From Isotricha intestinalis (taxonomy: Eukaryota; Ciliophora; Litostomatea; Vestibuliferida; Isotrichidae): 23,833 nt of DNA. The stretch is from the NCBI GenBank assembly GCA_023807065.1, contig JAJJLU010000677.1:1-23833 (forward strand), read 5' to 3'. This document shows positions 8,741-17,505 of this stretch, piece after piece. Position numbers and translations under genes: made by a program. Within the stretch, counting starts at the first letter, position 1. The number at the start of each line of letters is the position of its first letter. The notes beneath the pieces were generated by a model. It did not search any database. It saw only the letters and a list, made by a program, of their open reading frames with translations, and had not been told where the DNA came from.

Positions 8741-9421
8741 ATGAATTCAATGATAACAGACAATATTGTAACAGGTTCTCAAGAAAATACAATATCAACA
8801 TCAATGAATCCAATAGATATATCTCAAATAAAATCATCATCATTATCAAACATAATAACTCAAAATCCAAGTATAAAAAAAGAATATTCGAAAGTTCAAG
8901 TTCCTCCCAATAGAATGAAGCCTTTAAAAGAAAATTGGCCAACAATAGTAAAAGTATTAGTTGAACATATGAAAATTCAAATTAAAATGAATCCAAAAAA
9001 AAAATGTGTTGAAATGAGAACTTCAGATACAACAAATGATCCATGTGCAATAAGAAAATGTGAAGATTTTTTAAAAGCATTTATGTGTGGATTTGAATTA
9101 CAAGATGCAATTGCAATGTTAAGATTAGAAGATTTATATTTAGAAACATTTTTAATTAAAGATGTTAAAGCAAATTTACATGGAGATCATTTATCTAGAT
9201 GTATTGGAAGGATTTGTGGTGAGAAAGGAAAAACTAAAAATGCTATTGAGAATGCCACTAGAACTAGAATAATTGTTCAAGATCAAAAAATTCATATTTT
9301 AGGAAGTAATGTAAATACACAATTTGCTAGAAATGCTATTTGTTCTTTGATTTTAGGGGCTCCTCAAGGAAAAGTCTATTCTAAATTAAGAATTATAGGA
9401 AAGAAAGTAAATGAAGTTTAA
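8741..9421 (+). CDS. PNO1: Partner of NOB1, KH-domain 40S ribosome assembly factor
   Basis: Encodes 226 residues, complete, TAA stop (human PNO1 is 252 residues). PNO1 (Dim2/Rrp20 in yeast) binds the 3' end of 18S pre-rRNA, partners the Nob1 nuclease and is needed for 40S maturation in nucleolus and cytoplasm. Residues 1-50 are Ser/Asn-rich and variable. The conserved part starts at VPPNRMKPLKENWPTIVKVL (54-73). It continues with KKCVEMRTSDTTNDP (87-101), KCEDFLKAFMCGFELQDAI (106-124), and the C-terminal KH fold IGRICGEKGKTKNAIENATR (155-174), TRIIV, KIHILGS (183-189) and NAICSLILG (198-206). The KH loop reads GEKG, where animal and yeast proteins have GKGG-like sequences as I recall them. 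The start is the first ATG, preceded by an A-run (aaaaaaaatg). eL6 follows on the same strand 311 bp later. Confidence 0.95.
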   Translation: MNSMITDNIVTGSQENTISTSMNPIDISQIKSSSLSNIITQNPSIKKEYSKVQVPPNRMKPLKENWPTIVKVLVEHMKIQIKMNPKKKCVEMRTSDTTNDPCAIRKCEDFLKAFMCGFELQDAIAMLRLEDLYLETFLIKDVKANLHGDHLSRCIGRICGEKGKTKNAIENATRTRIIVQDQKIHILGSNVNTQFARNAICSLILGAPQGKVYSKLRIIGKKVNEV

Positions 9422-9732
9422 AATTTTTGAGTTTATTAGTTTTTTATTTTCTTTTGGAATTCTGATATTTGTGGTTTTTTTGCTAATGTGTATTCATAAT
9501 TTTATATAAAACATTTTTTCAATATTTTTTAAAATAAAGAAAATATTTTTCTTTATATAATATTTCCAATATACTTTTTTCTTCCAATTCTTTTAATAAA
9601 GAATAATAAAGTCTTAAACTAGTAAAACTGTGAATATTTTATCTAAATAAATAAAACCTATGAAAAAATTAATGAATAATTAATTATTTAATTATTTAAA
9701 AAATAAAAATTAAAAAAATATTTATATCTATA
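9422..9732. other. Spacer between PNO1 and eL6
   Basis: These 311 bp are A/T-rich, with T-rich sequence just after PNO1 and A-rich sequence before the eL6 start. They presumably hold the PNO1 3' end and the eL6 promoter. No distinct motif was recognised. Confidence 0.5.
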
Positions 9733-10335
9733 ATGGGAAAATCAAAAGAAGACCTTTTAAAATCAAGAAAAGACTCCCGTAAAAAAAATGCTGACTCTAA
9801 CAAAGAATTAAAAAGCCGAAAAAATTGGTATCCAGTAACAACAACAAAACAACACTTTACTCGTCCATCAAAAGTAAAGCCTCATGAATCAAAATTAAGA
9901 AAAGATTTAGAAGAAGGTCAAATTGTAATTCTTCTTTCAGGAAGATTCAGAGGAAAAAGAGTAGTATATTTAAAAAGATTAGAAAGTGGATTATTACTTG
10001 TTACAGGACCATATAAATATAATGGAGTTCCACTTAAAAGAGTTAATGCTGCTTATGTTATTCCTACTAAAACTAAAATTAATGTTAAAGGAGTTGCTGA
10101 TAAAATTACTGATGATTTATTTAAGAAAGTTGATGTTAAAAGAGAAAGTGAAAAAGACTTTTTTGAAGAAAATGAAGTTAAAAAAGGAAGAATCACTAAT
10201 GAAAGAAAAGATGCTCAAAATAGTGTTGATACTGCTGTTAAAAAAGCTGTTGATGAAGTTCCTGAACTTAAAAATTATTTAAGATGTAGATTTGCCCTTA
10301 AAAATGGAGATAAACCACATTTAATGAATTTTTAA
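9733..10335 (+). CDS. RPL6: 60S ribosomal protein eL6
   Basis: Encodes 200 residues, complete, TAA stop. This is close to yeast L6 in length and shorter than the animal protein, which has a long basic N-terminal extension. It is a structural protein of the large cytosolic subunit. The diagnostic core is GQIVILLSGRFRGKRVVYLK (62-81), then ESGLLLVTGPYKYNGVPLKR (84-103) and VNAAYVIPTKTKI (104-116). This is the SH3-like/KOW-type fold of eL6. The N-terminal 60 residues are strongly basic (KSRKDSRKKN, TRPSKVKPHESKLRKDL), as expected for rRNA contact. The C-terminal half (121-200) carries the usual charged helices and ends LKNGDKPHLMNF. No intron interrupts the frame. The sequence tataATGGG gives the start. 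Confidence 0.95.
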   Translation: MGKSKEDLLKSRKDSRKKNADSNKELKSRKNWYPVTTTKQHFTRPSKVKPHESKLRKDLEEGQIVILLSGRFRGKRVVYLKRLESGLLLVTGPYKYNGVPLKRVNAAYVIPTKTKINVKGVADKITDDLFKKVDVKRESEKDFFEENEVKKGRITNERKDAQNSVDTAVKKAVDEVPELKNYLRCRFALKNGDKPHLMNF

Positions 10336-11049
10336 ATAATGATTATAGGTTATTATTTTGCCAGAAAATTGAATAAATTTTTTAATTTTTTTAATTTATT
10401 AATTATTATTGTTTTTCAATGTGATTTTTTTTAAATGTTATAAAAATCACGGATTTACTTAATGTATAATTGCATAAGAATTTCTAATAAACAAATAAAG
10501 GAGAAATTTTCACTTTCAATTAATTATATTTATCTCTTGATTCATAATCTTTATATTCAGAAACTTTATAATATTTTTTTAGGAGAATCTTTAAATTCTT
10601 TCCATATATTTAATATTGAATTTAATGGTTATAAAAATATTTTATCCTTGACCAAAATATTAAAATTTTTGATGTAGGTAATTTTATTAGATATTTTCTA
10701 TTAAATATTTAAAATCATTTATTAATTACTTTGTCTATTTCATACTTTTATTTCAACAAAACATTTTATTTATTTTTTCATTAATTTTTTAATAAGAAAG
10801 ATTATTCATTATTTTTTATCACATCATGAAATTTTGATTTGAAGTGATTTATTTCTTTCTTTATTAATTTCCAACATTATTTTAGTGTTTTTATTGCTCG
10901 AAAAATATTTGAATTCATTTTTTAATTTTTCAGTAATTTTTTTCAAAAATAAATAATCAAAAATAAATAAATCTTATATAAAAAATTTAATATTTTTCCA
11001 AAATTCATAATACAAAAAAATTTATGTATTATTATTTATCCTAAATCCT
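10336..11049. other. Convergent intergenic region
   Basis: These 714 bp lie between the 3' ends of eL6 and uL16. A 71-codon plus-strand frame at 10462-10677 has the hydrophobic, Ile/Tyr/Leu-rich composition of random A/T sequence, and I do not accept it. On the minus strand a short ATG frame from 10918 (MNSNIFRAIKTLK) meets TAA at 10877-10879. Past that stop, the same frame continues as CWKLIKKEINHFKSKFHD to a TAA at 10802-10804. It could be another remnant, but the evidence is weak. Confidence 0.4.
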
Positions 11050-11691
11050 TTAATGTTGTTTAAACATTTTACTCAAAGGTCCTCTCTTAGATAAAATCCT
11101 ACAGAAATTTCCCATATCTTCAATATTTCCTTCTTTTTCAGCTTTTAAATATTCATAATGAGTTAAATGACTAAATCCGAATTTTTGACTGACCATAACA
11201 ACTTGTCTTCCAGGGAATTTCATACTTGCTCTTCTAAGGGCATCCTTAGCAACAGGAACAATATCTTCATTACATCTAACAGAAATTAAAACATCATTAA
11301 TTCTAACACGAGCAACTTTTCCATCTGGTTTACCGAAAGCTCCACGCATACCAGTCTGGAGTCTATCAGCTCCAGCACAGGAAAGCATCTTATTAATTCT
11401 AAGAACATGCCAAGGATGAACTCTCATTCTTAAATGATATGCATCTTTCTTACATCTTGTTATTAAAACCTTATTTGCTGCAACACGAGCTGCTTCAAGA
11501 GCTTCTGATGATATTTGTTCCATTTCCTTTGATACTAAATTGACACATATTGGAAGAACATCATATTTAGCTTCTTTGTTTCCTATATCATATGAACGAA
11601 TTTTTGGATCTGGGACACCACGATTATAACGAGATTTTGGAAATGGTTTTCCATTACAGATACGATAACATCTTGCTGGTCTTCTACCCAT
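11050..11691 (-). CDS. RPL10: 60S ribosomal protein uL16
   Basis: Encodes 213 residues, complete, TAA stop, almost the same length as human RPL10 (214). uL16 sits near the tRNA P-site and peptidyl-transferase centre of the large subunit and joins late in 60S maturation. The start [20 protein letters not shown] (1-20) is the classic N-terminus. [20 protein letters not shown] (90-109) leads into [12 protein letters not shown] (111-122), the conserved P-site loop. [14 protein letters not shown] (126-139) and [16 protein letters not shown] (153-168) complete the fold. The tail (190-213) is divergent. Conservation without a break shows that there is no intron. The codons look less A/T-extreme than in neighbouring genes, as expected for a highly expressed gene. 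It lies 134 bp downstream of the TORTIFOLIA1-like gene on the same strand. Confidence 0.97.
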   Translation of the reverse strand: MGRRPARCYRICNGKPFPKSRYNRGVPDPKIRSYDIGNKEAKYDVLPICVNLVSKEMEQISSEALEAARVAANKVLITRCKKDAYHLRMRVHPWHVLRINKMLSCAGADRLQTGMRGAFGKPDGKVARVRINDVLISVRCNEDIVPVAKDALRRASMKFPGRQVVMVSQKFGFSHLTHYEYLKAEKEGNIEDMGNFCRILSKRGPLSKMFKQH

Positions 11692-11825
11692 TTTTTAAAA
11701 TGGAATTTTTTTAAGGGATATTTATTTATATTTGGTAAATAATTATTTTTTTGGTGAAATATAAAATAATTAATAATAAAAATTTATTTTTTGTTTTTTT
11801 AATTTTATTATATTGTGTTTTGTTT

Positions 11826-13418
11826 TTAATTTGAGATTAGATTTTTGGTTATTGAGAGAAAAGTTTTAGAAAGGGAAGATTGTTTTTTGTTTATCATTTT
11901 TTGCATAATATTTTTATATAAATTTTTTTGATTATCCTTATTTATTGAATAAAATAATATTAATCTTCTTATTATATCTTCTATATTTTCAGATGAAATT
12001 TTTTCAATTAATTCATCTGAAATATTCGATAAATAATCTATTAGATTATCATCTTTTAATAATAAAGCTTTTATTTCATTATTTAAATTAATATTTTTAG
12101 ATTCTTCTTTAATATTTTTTAAACCATTTTGTCTTAGTTTATCTAATTTATTATCAATTATTTCATAATTGTAATTTAAATAATTTTGTAGATTACCAAC
12201 AGTTGAAAATAAATCTTCATTTCTTTTTTCAATATTATTCATTTCTTCTGATATGCCATTGAAGTTTTTAATTATATTGTTTTGCATTTTTAAATTAAAA
12301 TTATTGTTGTTTATATTATCATTTTTTGTTTCTTCATCTATTAAATTATCGTTTTTCAATTTTTTTTCAACTAAAATAAATTCTTTTTTTCCTTTTTTTA
12401 GTTTGTCATTTTTAATTAAATTTATAAATTCATCTTGATTTTTTTTACTTTCATTAAAAGAACTTGCTAAATTATTTTTATCATAATTTATAACTTCTTC
12501 ATTTAATAAATTTAAAATATTTAATGCAATCATTCTTACATCTTTGTTTTTATCAACTTTTTCTAATTTAACATAATATATAATATCATCAATGTAATCT
12601 TGAATTTCTTCTTTGTTAAAATAAACTAAATTATAAATAATATCCAATAAATTTTTTTTCATTTTTGGTTCTAGATTAAGGTCTTTATTTTGGTTAATAA
12701 ACATTAAAATTTTTTTCAGAGTATCATTTGCAAATGGAGAATAGTGTTTTTTAACTTTCATAATTAAAATCAATAGACATTTTAATAATTCATTTTTAGC
12801 ATAATAACCTTTTTTGTTTAATATTGAAAAATGAGCAGTTAATACCATTGAAATTCTTTCAACTAAATTTTCATCTGTTAAAATATTTATACTGTTATTT
12901 ATATATTGATAAAGCATTAAATTTCCAACAATTTGATGACATCTTTTTAAATCTAAGTCTTTTAAATTATAATATTTGGTACTATTAAAACTTAATAATT
13001 CAAAACAAAATTCTATAAATAAACTATCATTTGAAGACTCGTTATTTTCATTTCTATTATCATAATTTTGTACTTGAACTACAATTTCTCCGAAAATTTT
13101 AGCAATAAATTCATATATAGGCTCAGTTGTATGATTTATATTATCTGATAAAATTTGTAATATTCTAGGAATATGGTTTAAGCAATGTGGATTTTGAAAA
13201 AAAATGGGAATTAAAATTAAAGCTTCTTTTTTTTCAACACCATTTAATTTTTTTGTGTAATCTCCCACTTCTTTTATAATAAATAAGCATTTATCTTTTG
13301 AATCAAAAGAATCCCTTATTAATATTTTAAATAACTCTAACCCAACTTGAAGTGTATTTTGATGTGAAATTTTATCATATATATTTATTAACTTCCCTCT
13401 AATTTCATTCAAACTCAT
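11826..13418 (-). CDS. TORTIFOLIA1-like HEAT-repeat protein, putative microtubule-associated
   Basis: Encodes 530 residues, complete, TAA stop. The N-terminus, LINIYDKISHQNTLQVGLEL (10-29), resembles the first helix pair of plant TORTIFOLIA1/SPIRAL2 proteins (pattern: LNKLSDRDT, then an xELE-like helix). HEAT-like helices follow through 310, ending in a canonical VDKNKDVRMIALNILNLL unit (288-305). After a Lys/Asn-rich linker (320-380) comes a predicted coiled coil, ISEEMNNIEKRNEDLFSTVG (389-408) and NYEIIDNKLDKLRQNG (417-432), placed like the QxxLLxxLQ coil of TORTIFOLIA1. The C-terminal helical region (448-530), with KDDNLIDYLSNISDELIEKI (455-474), resembles the TORTIFOLIA1 C-terminal domain. 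Plant members bind cortical microtubules. A similar role here is inference. The domain order supports the call more than any single motif does. A generic HEAT/ARM protein is the alternative. Confidence 0.6.
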   Translation of the reverse strand: MSLNEIRGKLINIYDKISHQNTLQVGLELFKILIRDSFDSKDKCLFIIKEVGDYTKKLNGVEKKEALILIPIFFQNPHCLNHIPRILQILSDNINHTTEPIYEFIAKIFGEIVVQVQNYDNRNENNESSNDSLFIEFCFELLSFNSTKYYNLKDLDLKRCHQIVGNLMLYQYINNSINILTDENLVERISMVLTAHFSILNKKGYYAKNELLKCLLILIMKVKKHYSPFANDTLKKILMFINQNKDLNLEPKMKKNLLDIIYNLVYFNKEEIQDYIDDIIYYVKLEKVDKNKDVRMIALNILNLLNEEVINYDKNNLASSFNESKKNQDEFINLIKNDKLKKGKKEFILVEKKLKNDNLIDEETKNDNINNNNFNLKMQNNIIKNFNGISEEMNNIEKRNEDLFSTVGNLQNYLNYNYEIIDNKLDKLRQNGLKNIKEESKNINLNNEIKALLLKDDNLIDYLSNISDELIEKISSENIEDIIRRLILFYSINKDNQKNLYKNIMQKMINKKQSSLSKTFLSITKNLISN

Positions 13419-13559
13419 TTTTATTTTTTTTTATTTAATATTTCAATAATTTATTTAATTTTCCTAACATATCAAATTATATAATTTAAAAGTATAAAAA
13501 AATAAAAATCATTAATCTACAAAACTGAAATTGTTTTATTTTTTATTAGATAATATCTT

Positions 13560-16514
13560 TTATTCAGTATTACCTATCCATCCAGAAGGTTTCTTATAAT
13601 TATATTTTTTCATTTTTTCCAACATTCTAATAGTAGGTTTATCATCATTTTTTATTTTTAAAACTTCTTCTAATAACCTTTTAGCTTTTTTCCAATCACC
13701 AAAATTAAATTCATCAAAACCTTCATTATAATAATCATAAAATTGATCAGTAAAAATACCTCTCATAGTTGCAAAATCTTCAGAACTTTCTTCAAAATCT
13801 AACCAAAATTTTTTTTTATTGGGGATTGCAAAAGCATCATCTATATTTTTTTTTCTTTTCATTCTTTTCTGATATTTAGTCATTTTTCTTGTAACTTCAT
13901 CAACATCAAAGAAATTTTGAGAATCACTTTCTTCTTCATCAAGACTTAAAGCAGTTAAATCTAAATCAATAGTATAAAAACCAACTGGTTCATCTCCATT
14001 AATAATATCAACTATTCTACATCTTCTTTGAGCTTCTTCACTTAAATTTTCAATAAATTTATCTGTCATAATCATTAAAGCACCATAATCTTTTGTTTTT
14101 TCTTCACAAGTGTTTGCCATATTTGCATTAGGAGATAAATAAGATGCATCGATTTTAAAAGCAGAACCAATTGCTCCTTCAATAGACCAACCTAAGTGAA
14201 GTCCAAAACCTAATTTAACAGAATATCCATTAAATTTCTTAATTAATTTTTCATTTGTTCTATATTTTTCGAAAGTTTTGGATTTATATATTTTTGCTAA
14301 AACTAATATAATTGATATTAATGCCATATCACATAATTGATTTACTTGATCGCAATTATAAACCATTAATTCATTTGTTTTTTTACTAGTAAAACAAAAT
14401 TTTTCTGGGAATTTCCAAACAAGTAAGAATGCATCTCCTATATTTTTGTTTGCACTTCCACCATATTCACTTGTTAATTCATGAACAACTTCTGCAATTT
14501 CATTTACAAAAACCATTACTTTTTCTTGTAAAATTTCTGTAGTGTCTGTGAAATTTCTTATATCACAAAATCCATAAATTGCACAAACTTTTTTACCTGG
14601 AATCATAGGATTTACTTCTCCAGATGAATTTTTTTGCATATTCTTTGCTATAATTTCTGATCCTGCATCTCCAAAAGATAATGCTAATAAAGCTCCTATT
14701 TTTGTTATTGTATTTTCTAAAACTTCTGTTTCTAAAGGAGCTTCTTTTTTTTTTCTTATTCCTGTATTTTTATTCTTATTACTAATGATATCACAATTAC
14801 AAAAAGCATTTTTTTGTTCTTCTTCTTCGATTAATGCCTTCGTGATTTCTTCCTTTTCATTTTTTTGAAGAGCTTCAATTGGATTTTTAGTAATTTCCTT
14901 TACTTTAGAAATCATAGTTTCAATTGGTTCTAAAACCATTTCAGAAGTATCTTTACTAAAGCAATATGAACTTACAGTAAGAACAACACAAATAAAACAA
15001 GTTTTAACTATATTTAAAATGGCACTTAATTTATTTGCTTTAGAAACATCAAAAGTTGCTTCACAAATTGAATTATTACCATCTGTAATTAATAATTGAG
15101 AACAATCTTCACTATATGCATTTTTTTCTTGTTCTCTTAAATCACTCACATTTGTTCCTGAATCATATACTAAATAACCAACTTTTGCATAAACCATTGG
15201 TGATGAAGTTCCTAAATTTTCTGAAACATATATTGAAAAAGTCAAATTCAAATCTGGATCATTCATTGAAGCAAAATTTGAAAAAAGTTTTAATCCCATT
15301 TCCATTCCTGTTTTTTTTTCTAAATAAAATGATGTATTAAATAATATTATTCCTATCATCATACTCAATATTAATATTATAACTTTTTTAGTTGTTCTAT
15401 CTGCTAATAATTTTCCTACTTTTGATTCTTCTGGAACTTCACCTGTTTCTTCATTATTTGTTTTTGACATTGATTCAGTATTATTATTCTCTTCATCACT
15501 TTCTTTTTCTTCTTCATTTTTTTTTTCTTCTTCTTCATTTTTTTGTTCTTCATTAATATTTAATTTAGAATAACCATCTTTATTCCCATCACCTTTATTT
15601 TTATTTAGAGTCATAATATCATCTTTATTATTTTCTTCTTTTTTCTCTTCTTCTCCTTTTTTCATTTCTTCTTCTGCCTTTTTTTTAGCTTCTTCTTCTG
15701 CTTTTTTAGCCTCTTCTTCTTTTTTCTTTTCCAGTTCAATTTGTTTTTGTCTTTCCTTTTCTTGTTGTTCTTTCTTTCTTTCAATTTCTTTTCTCTTCAT
15801 ATCCATTTTAATAATTTGTTCCCTAGCTTTATATAATTTACTAACCCTAACCAATCTGATAATTCTTAAAACTCTCAAAATCCTAATAGCTCTAGCAGCA
15901 ATTTTAGCACTTTTCCCTGCTTTAGCAATTGCCCCAATAGTTTTTGCTTTTTTAACTCCTGAGCCTCCACCTGAAATAGAATTTATCATCCAATCATAAA
16001 ACCAATGAATATCTAAAACCATAGAAATTAAAGAAACAAAATCTAACCAAAAATAAAATCCTAAAAAATAATCTTCTACAACAACAGCAGAAACAACTAA
16101 TTCAATGAAAAAAATTATCATTAATATAATAACAACGGTTGAAAAAGGAGGATCTGCTTTTTTCGTTGTACAAATAACTTTAATGTCATCTGCAAATAAT
16201 ATATATATTGTAAAAACTGTCATTGTTAATTGAACTGGAGGAGAATCTAAAATATTTCTTGCTTTTTTTTTCCAAGGAGGAATATAAACTGTATTTTGTC
16301 CTATTACAGTTGATGCTAATGAATTTGTTCTCTTAAATCTTTCACTGCTGTTTCTTGTTGGAGAAACTTGACTATTGTTTGAATTCTCATTTTTTGTGTT
16401 ATTCATTACTATTCCATTTTCTCCTATATCTATTTCACCTTCATTTCCATAATCGTTATTGTCTTCGTTATTTATTATGTTTTCATCGTTGTTTTCTTTG
16501 TCATGATCTTCCAT
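13560..16514 (-). CDS. Membrane adenylate cyclase with N-terminal voltage-sensor-like domain
   Basis: Encodes 984 residues, complete, TAA stop. Residues 94-170 hold three membrane segments. An S4-like helix follows (188-230, ARAIRILRVLRIIRLVRVSK) with Arg at about every third position, as in ion-channel voltage sensors. Residues 232-365 are a highly charged Lys/Glu coiled-coil linker. Two more spans (376-397 and 498-518) bracket a roughly 100-residue, presumably extracytosolic, loop with Cys471 and Cys484. The class III cyclase domain spans about 642-850. Metal Asp651 is in GFCDIRNFT and metal Asp694 in NIGDAFLLVW. Lys690 and Asp789 (FKIDASYLSPN) occupy the adenine-selecting positions, which favours ATP and cAMP over GTP. 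The usual NxxxR ends as NMANT (798-802), so the transition-state Arg is Thr802. The C-terminal tail FGDWKKAKRLLEEVL (938-952) with PSGWIG resembles ciliate and algal relatives. It probably couples membrane potential or an ion signal to cAMP at the cell or ciliary membrane. Confidence 0.88.
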   Translation of the reverse strand: MEDHDKENNDENIINNEDNNDYGNEGEIDIGENGIVMNNTKNENSNNSQVSPTRNSSERFKRTNSLASTVIGQNTVYIPPWKKKARNILDSPPVQLTMTVFTIYILFADDIKVICTTKKADPPFSTVVIILMIIFFIELVVSAVVVEDYFLGFYFWLDFVSLISMVLDIHWFYDWMINSISGGGSGVKKAKTIGAIAKAGKSAKIAARAIRILRVLRIIRLVRVSKLYKAREQIIKMDMKRKEIERKKEQQEKERQKQIELEKKKEEEAKKAEEEAKKKAEEEMKKGEEEKKEENNKDDIMTLNKNKGDGNKDGYSKLNINEEQKNEEEEKKNEEEKESDEENNNTESMSKTNNEETGEVPEESKVGKLLADRTTKKVIILILSMMIGIILFNTSFYLEKKTGMEMGLKLFSNFASMNDPDLNLTFSIYVSENLGTSSPMVYAKVGYLVYDSGTNVSDLREQEKNAYSEDCSQLLITDGNNSICEATFDVSKANKLSAILNIVKTCFICVVLTVSSYCFSKDTSEMVLEPIETMISKVKEITKNPIEALQKNEKEEITKALIEEEEQKNAFCNCDIISNKNKNTGIRKKKEAPLETEVLENTITKIGALLALSFGDAGSEIIAKNMQKNSSGEVNPMIPGKKVCAIYGFCDIRNFTDTTEILQEKVMVFVNEIAEVVHELTSEYGGSANKNIGDAFLLVWKFPEKFCFTSKKTNELMVYNCDQVNQLCDMALISIILVLAKIYKSKTFEKYRTNEKLIKKFNGYSVKLGFGLHLGWSIEGAIGSAFKIDASYLSPNANMANTCEEKTKDYGALMIMTDKFIENLSEEAQRRCRIVDIINGDEPVGFYTIDLDLTALSLDEEESDSQNFFDVDEVTRKMTKYQKRMKRKKNIDDAFAIPNKKKFWLDFEESSEDFATMRGIFTDQFYDYYNEGFDEFNFGDWKKAKRLLEEVLKIKNDDKPTIRMLEKMKKYNYKKPSGWIGNTE

Positions 16515-16983
16515 ATTTTTCTTTTTTATTTATTTATTTATTTAAGATTTTTTTTGAAGTATTTTTATATTTTTTTCTGTTATTCTTATTTTCAGATAAG
16601 GTATTTCTTTTAATATAGGTTTTTTGTTTATTTTTTTTTAATGTTATTTTATTTTTTTGAAAAATGAATTTTGGTAATATTTAATTTTGATGATTTGTAA
16701 ATGTTTTTTTCTTTTATTATTGTTTTTTAGTTATATTTTTTTTATATTTTTACAAAGAATAATTTCAGAATATATATTAAAATATAAAATTTTTAGTGGC
16801 ATTAAAATACACAATTTCTTTAAATAAATAACATAAAAAAAAATTAAAACATTATTCAATCAAATAATTAAATGAAAAACTCTAAAAAATCTAATTTTAA
16901 AAAATTGATGTTAATTTTTTTTATTTTCTTCAAAAATAAACTTTGATTTTTTAAAATTCAAATATTTAAAATTATATATAAAA
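16515..16983. promoter_or_regulatory. Divergent intergenic region, cyclase / LC8
   Basis: These 469 bp separate two divergent starts and must contain both promoters. The sequence is T-rich on the cyclase side and A-rich on the LC8 side. A tatataaaaATG context directly precedes the LC8 start, too close to the ATG to be a TATA box. No other motif was recognised. Confidence 0.4.
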
Positions 16984-17256
16984 ATGGATAAGGAAAGAAA
17001 AGCAATTATTAAAAACTCAGATATGACTGAAGATATGCAACAAGATGCAATTAATGTAGCAACTAAAGCAATAGATTCATATAATATTGAAAAAGATATT
17101 GCATGTTATATCAAAAAAGAATTTGATAGAAAACATAATCCAACTTGGCATTGTGTTGTTGGAAGAAATTTCGGATCTTATGTAACTCATGAAACTAAAC
17201 ATTTTATTTACTTTTATTTAGGCCAAATTGCTGTACTTCTTTTTAAATCTGGATAA
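16984..17256 (+). CDS. DYNLL1: Dynein light chain LC8
   Basis: Encodes 90 residues, complete, TAA stop, the usual LC8 length. LC8 is a homodimeric hub that clamps short peptides of the dynein intermediate chain and many other partners. In ciliated cells it is also part of axonemal dyneins and radial spokes. The family signature is nearly intact: [20 protein letters not shown] (9-28), [18 protein letters not shown] (34-51), [20 protein letters not shown] (52-71), and the C-terminus [19 protein letters not shown] (72-90). The peptide-groove strand [11 protein letters not shown] is conserved. The protein ends exactly at the family's FKSG, which shows that TAA is a true stop in this genome. There is no intron. 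It converges on the next gene across 249 bp. Confidence 0.97.
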   Translation: MDKERKAIIKNSDMTEDMQQDAINVATKAIDSYNIEKDIACYIKKEFDRKHNPTWHCVVGRNFGSYVTHETKHFIYFYLGQIAVLLFKSG

Positions 17257-17505
17257 AAAATAATTTAAGATATTTTTATTGAAAAGTTATTTAATTTAAA
17301 AACAAATCCAGAGTTTTAATAATTTTATTTTATGTTTTTGGAAGATTAATAAAGTTTTTTTATATTTATTTAAATAAATATTTTATAGTTTTAATTTTAT
17401 TTTTTAAAAATATAACTTTGAAAAAAATAAGAACGTATATATAATAAAAATTAAAAATACAAATTAATCAAATACAATTTAATATTTTATCCAGTTTAAA
17501 AAAAT

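Noticed and set aside
8727..8945. A minus-strand hydrophobic frame opposite the PNO1 start
   Set aside because: It is antisense to a confident gene. The Leu-rich composition is what reverse A/T-rich coding sequence produces. The same holds for the antisense frames at 5993-6238, 12253-12438, 15116-15340, 16355-16618 and 17709-17975.
9986..10282. A 98-codon frame inside eL6
   Set aside because: It is a same-strand out-of-phase shadow of eL6, rich in Leu and Lys.
10462..10677. A 71-codon plus-strand frame after eL6
   Set aside because: Its composition is Ile/Tyr/Leu/Asn with no motif, in A/T-rich spacer. There is no sign of selection.
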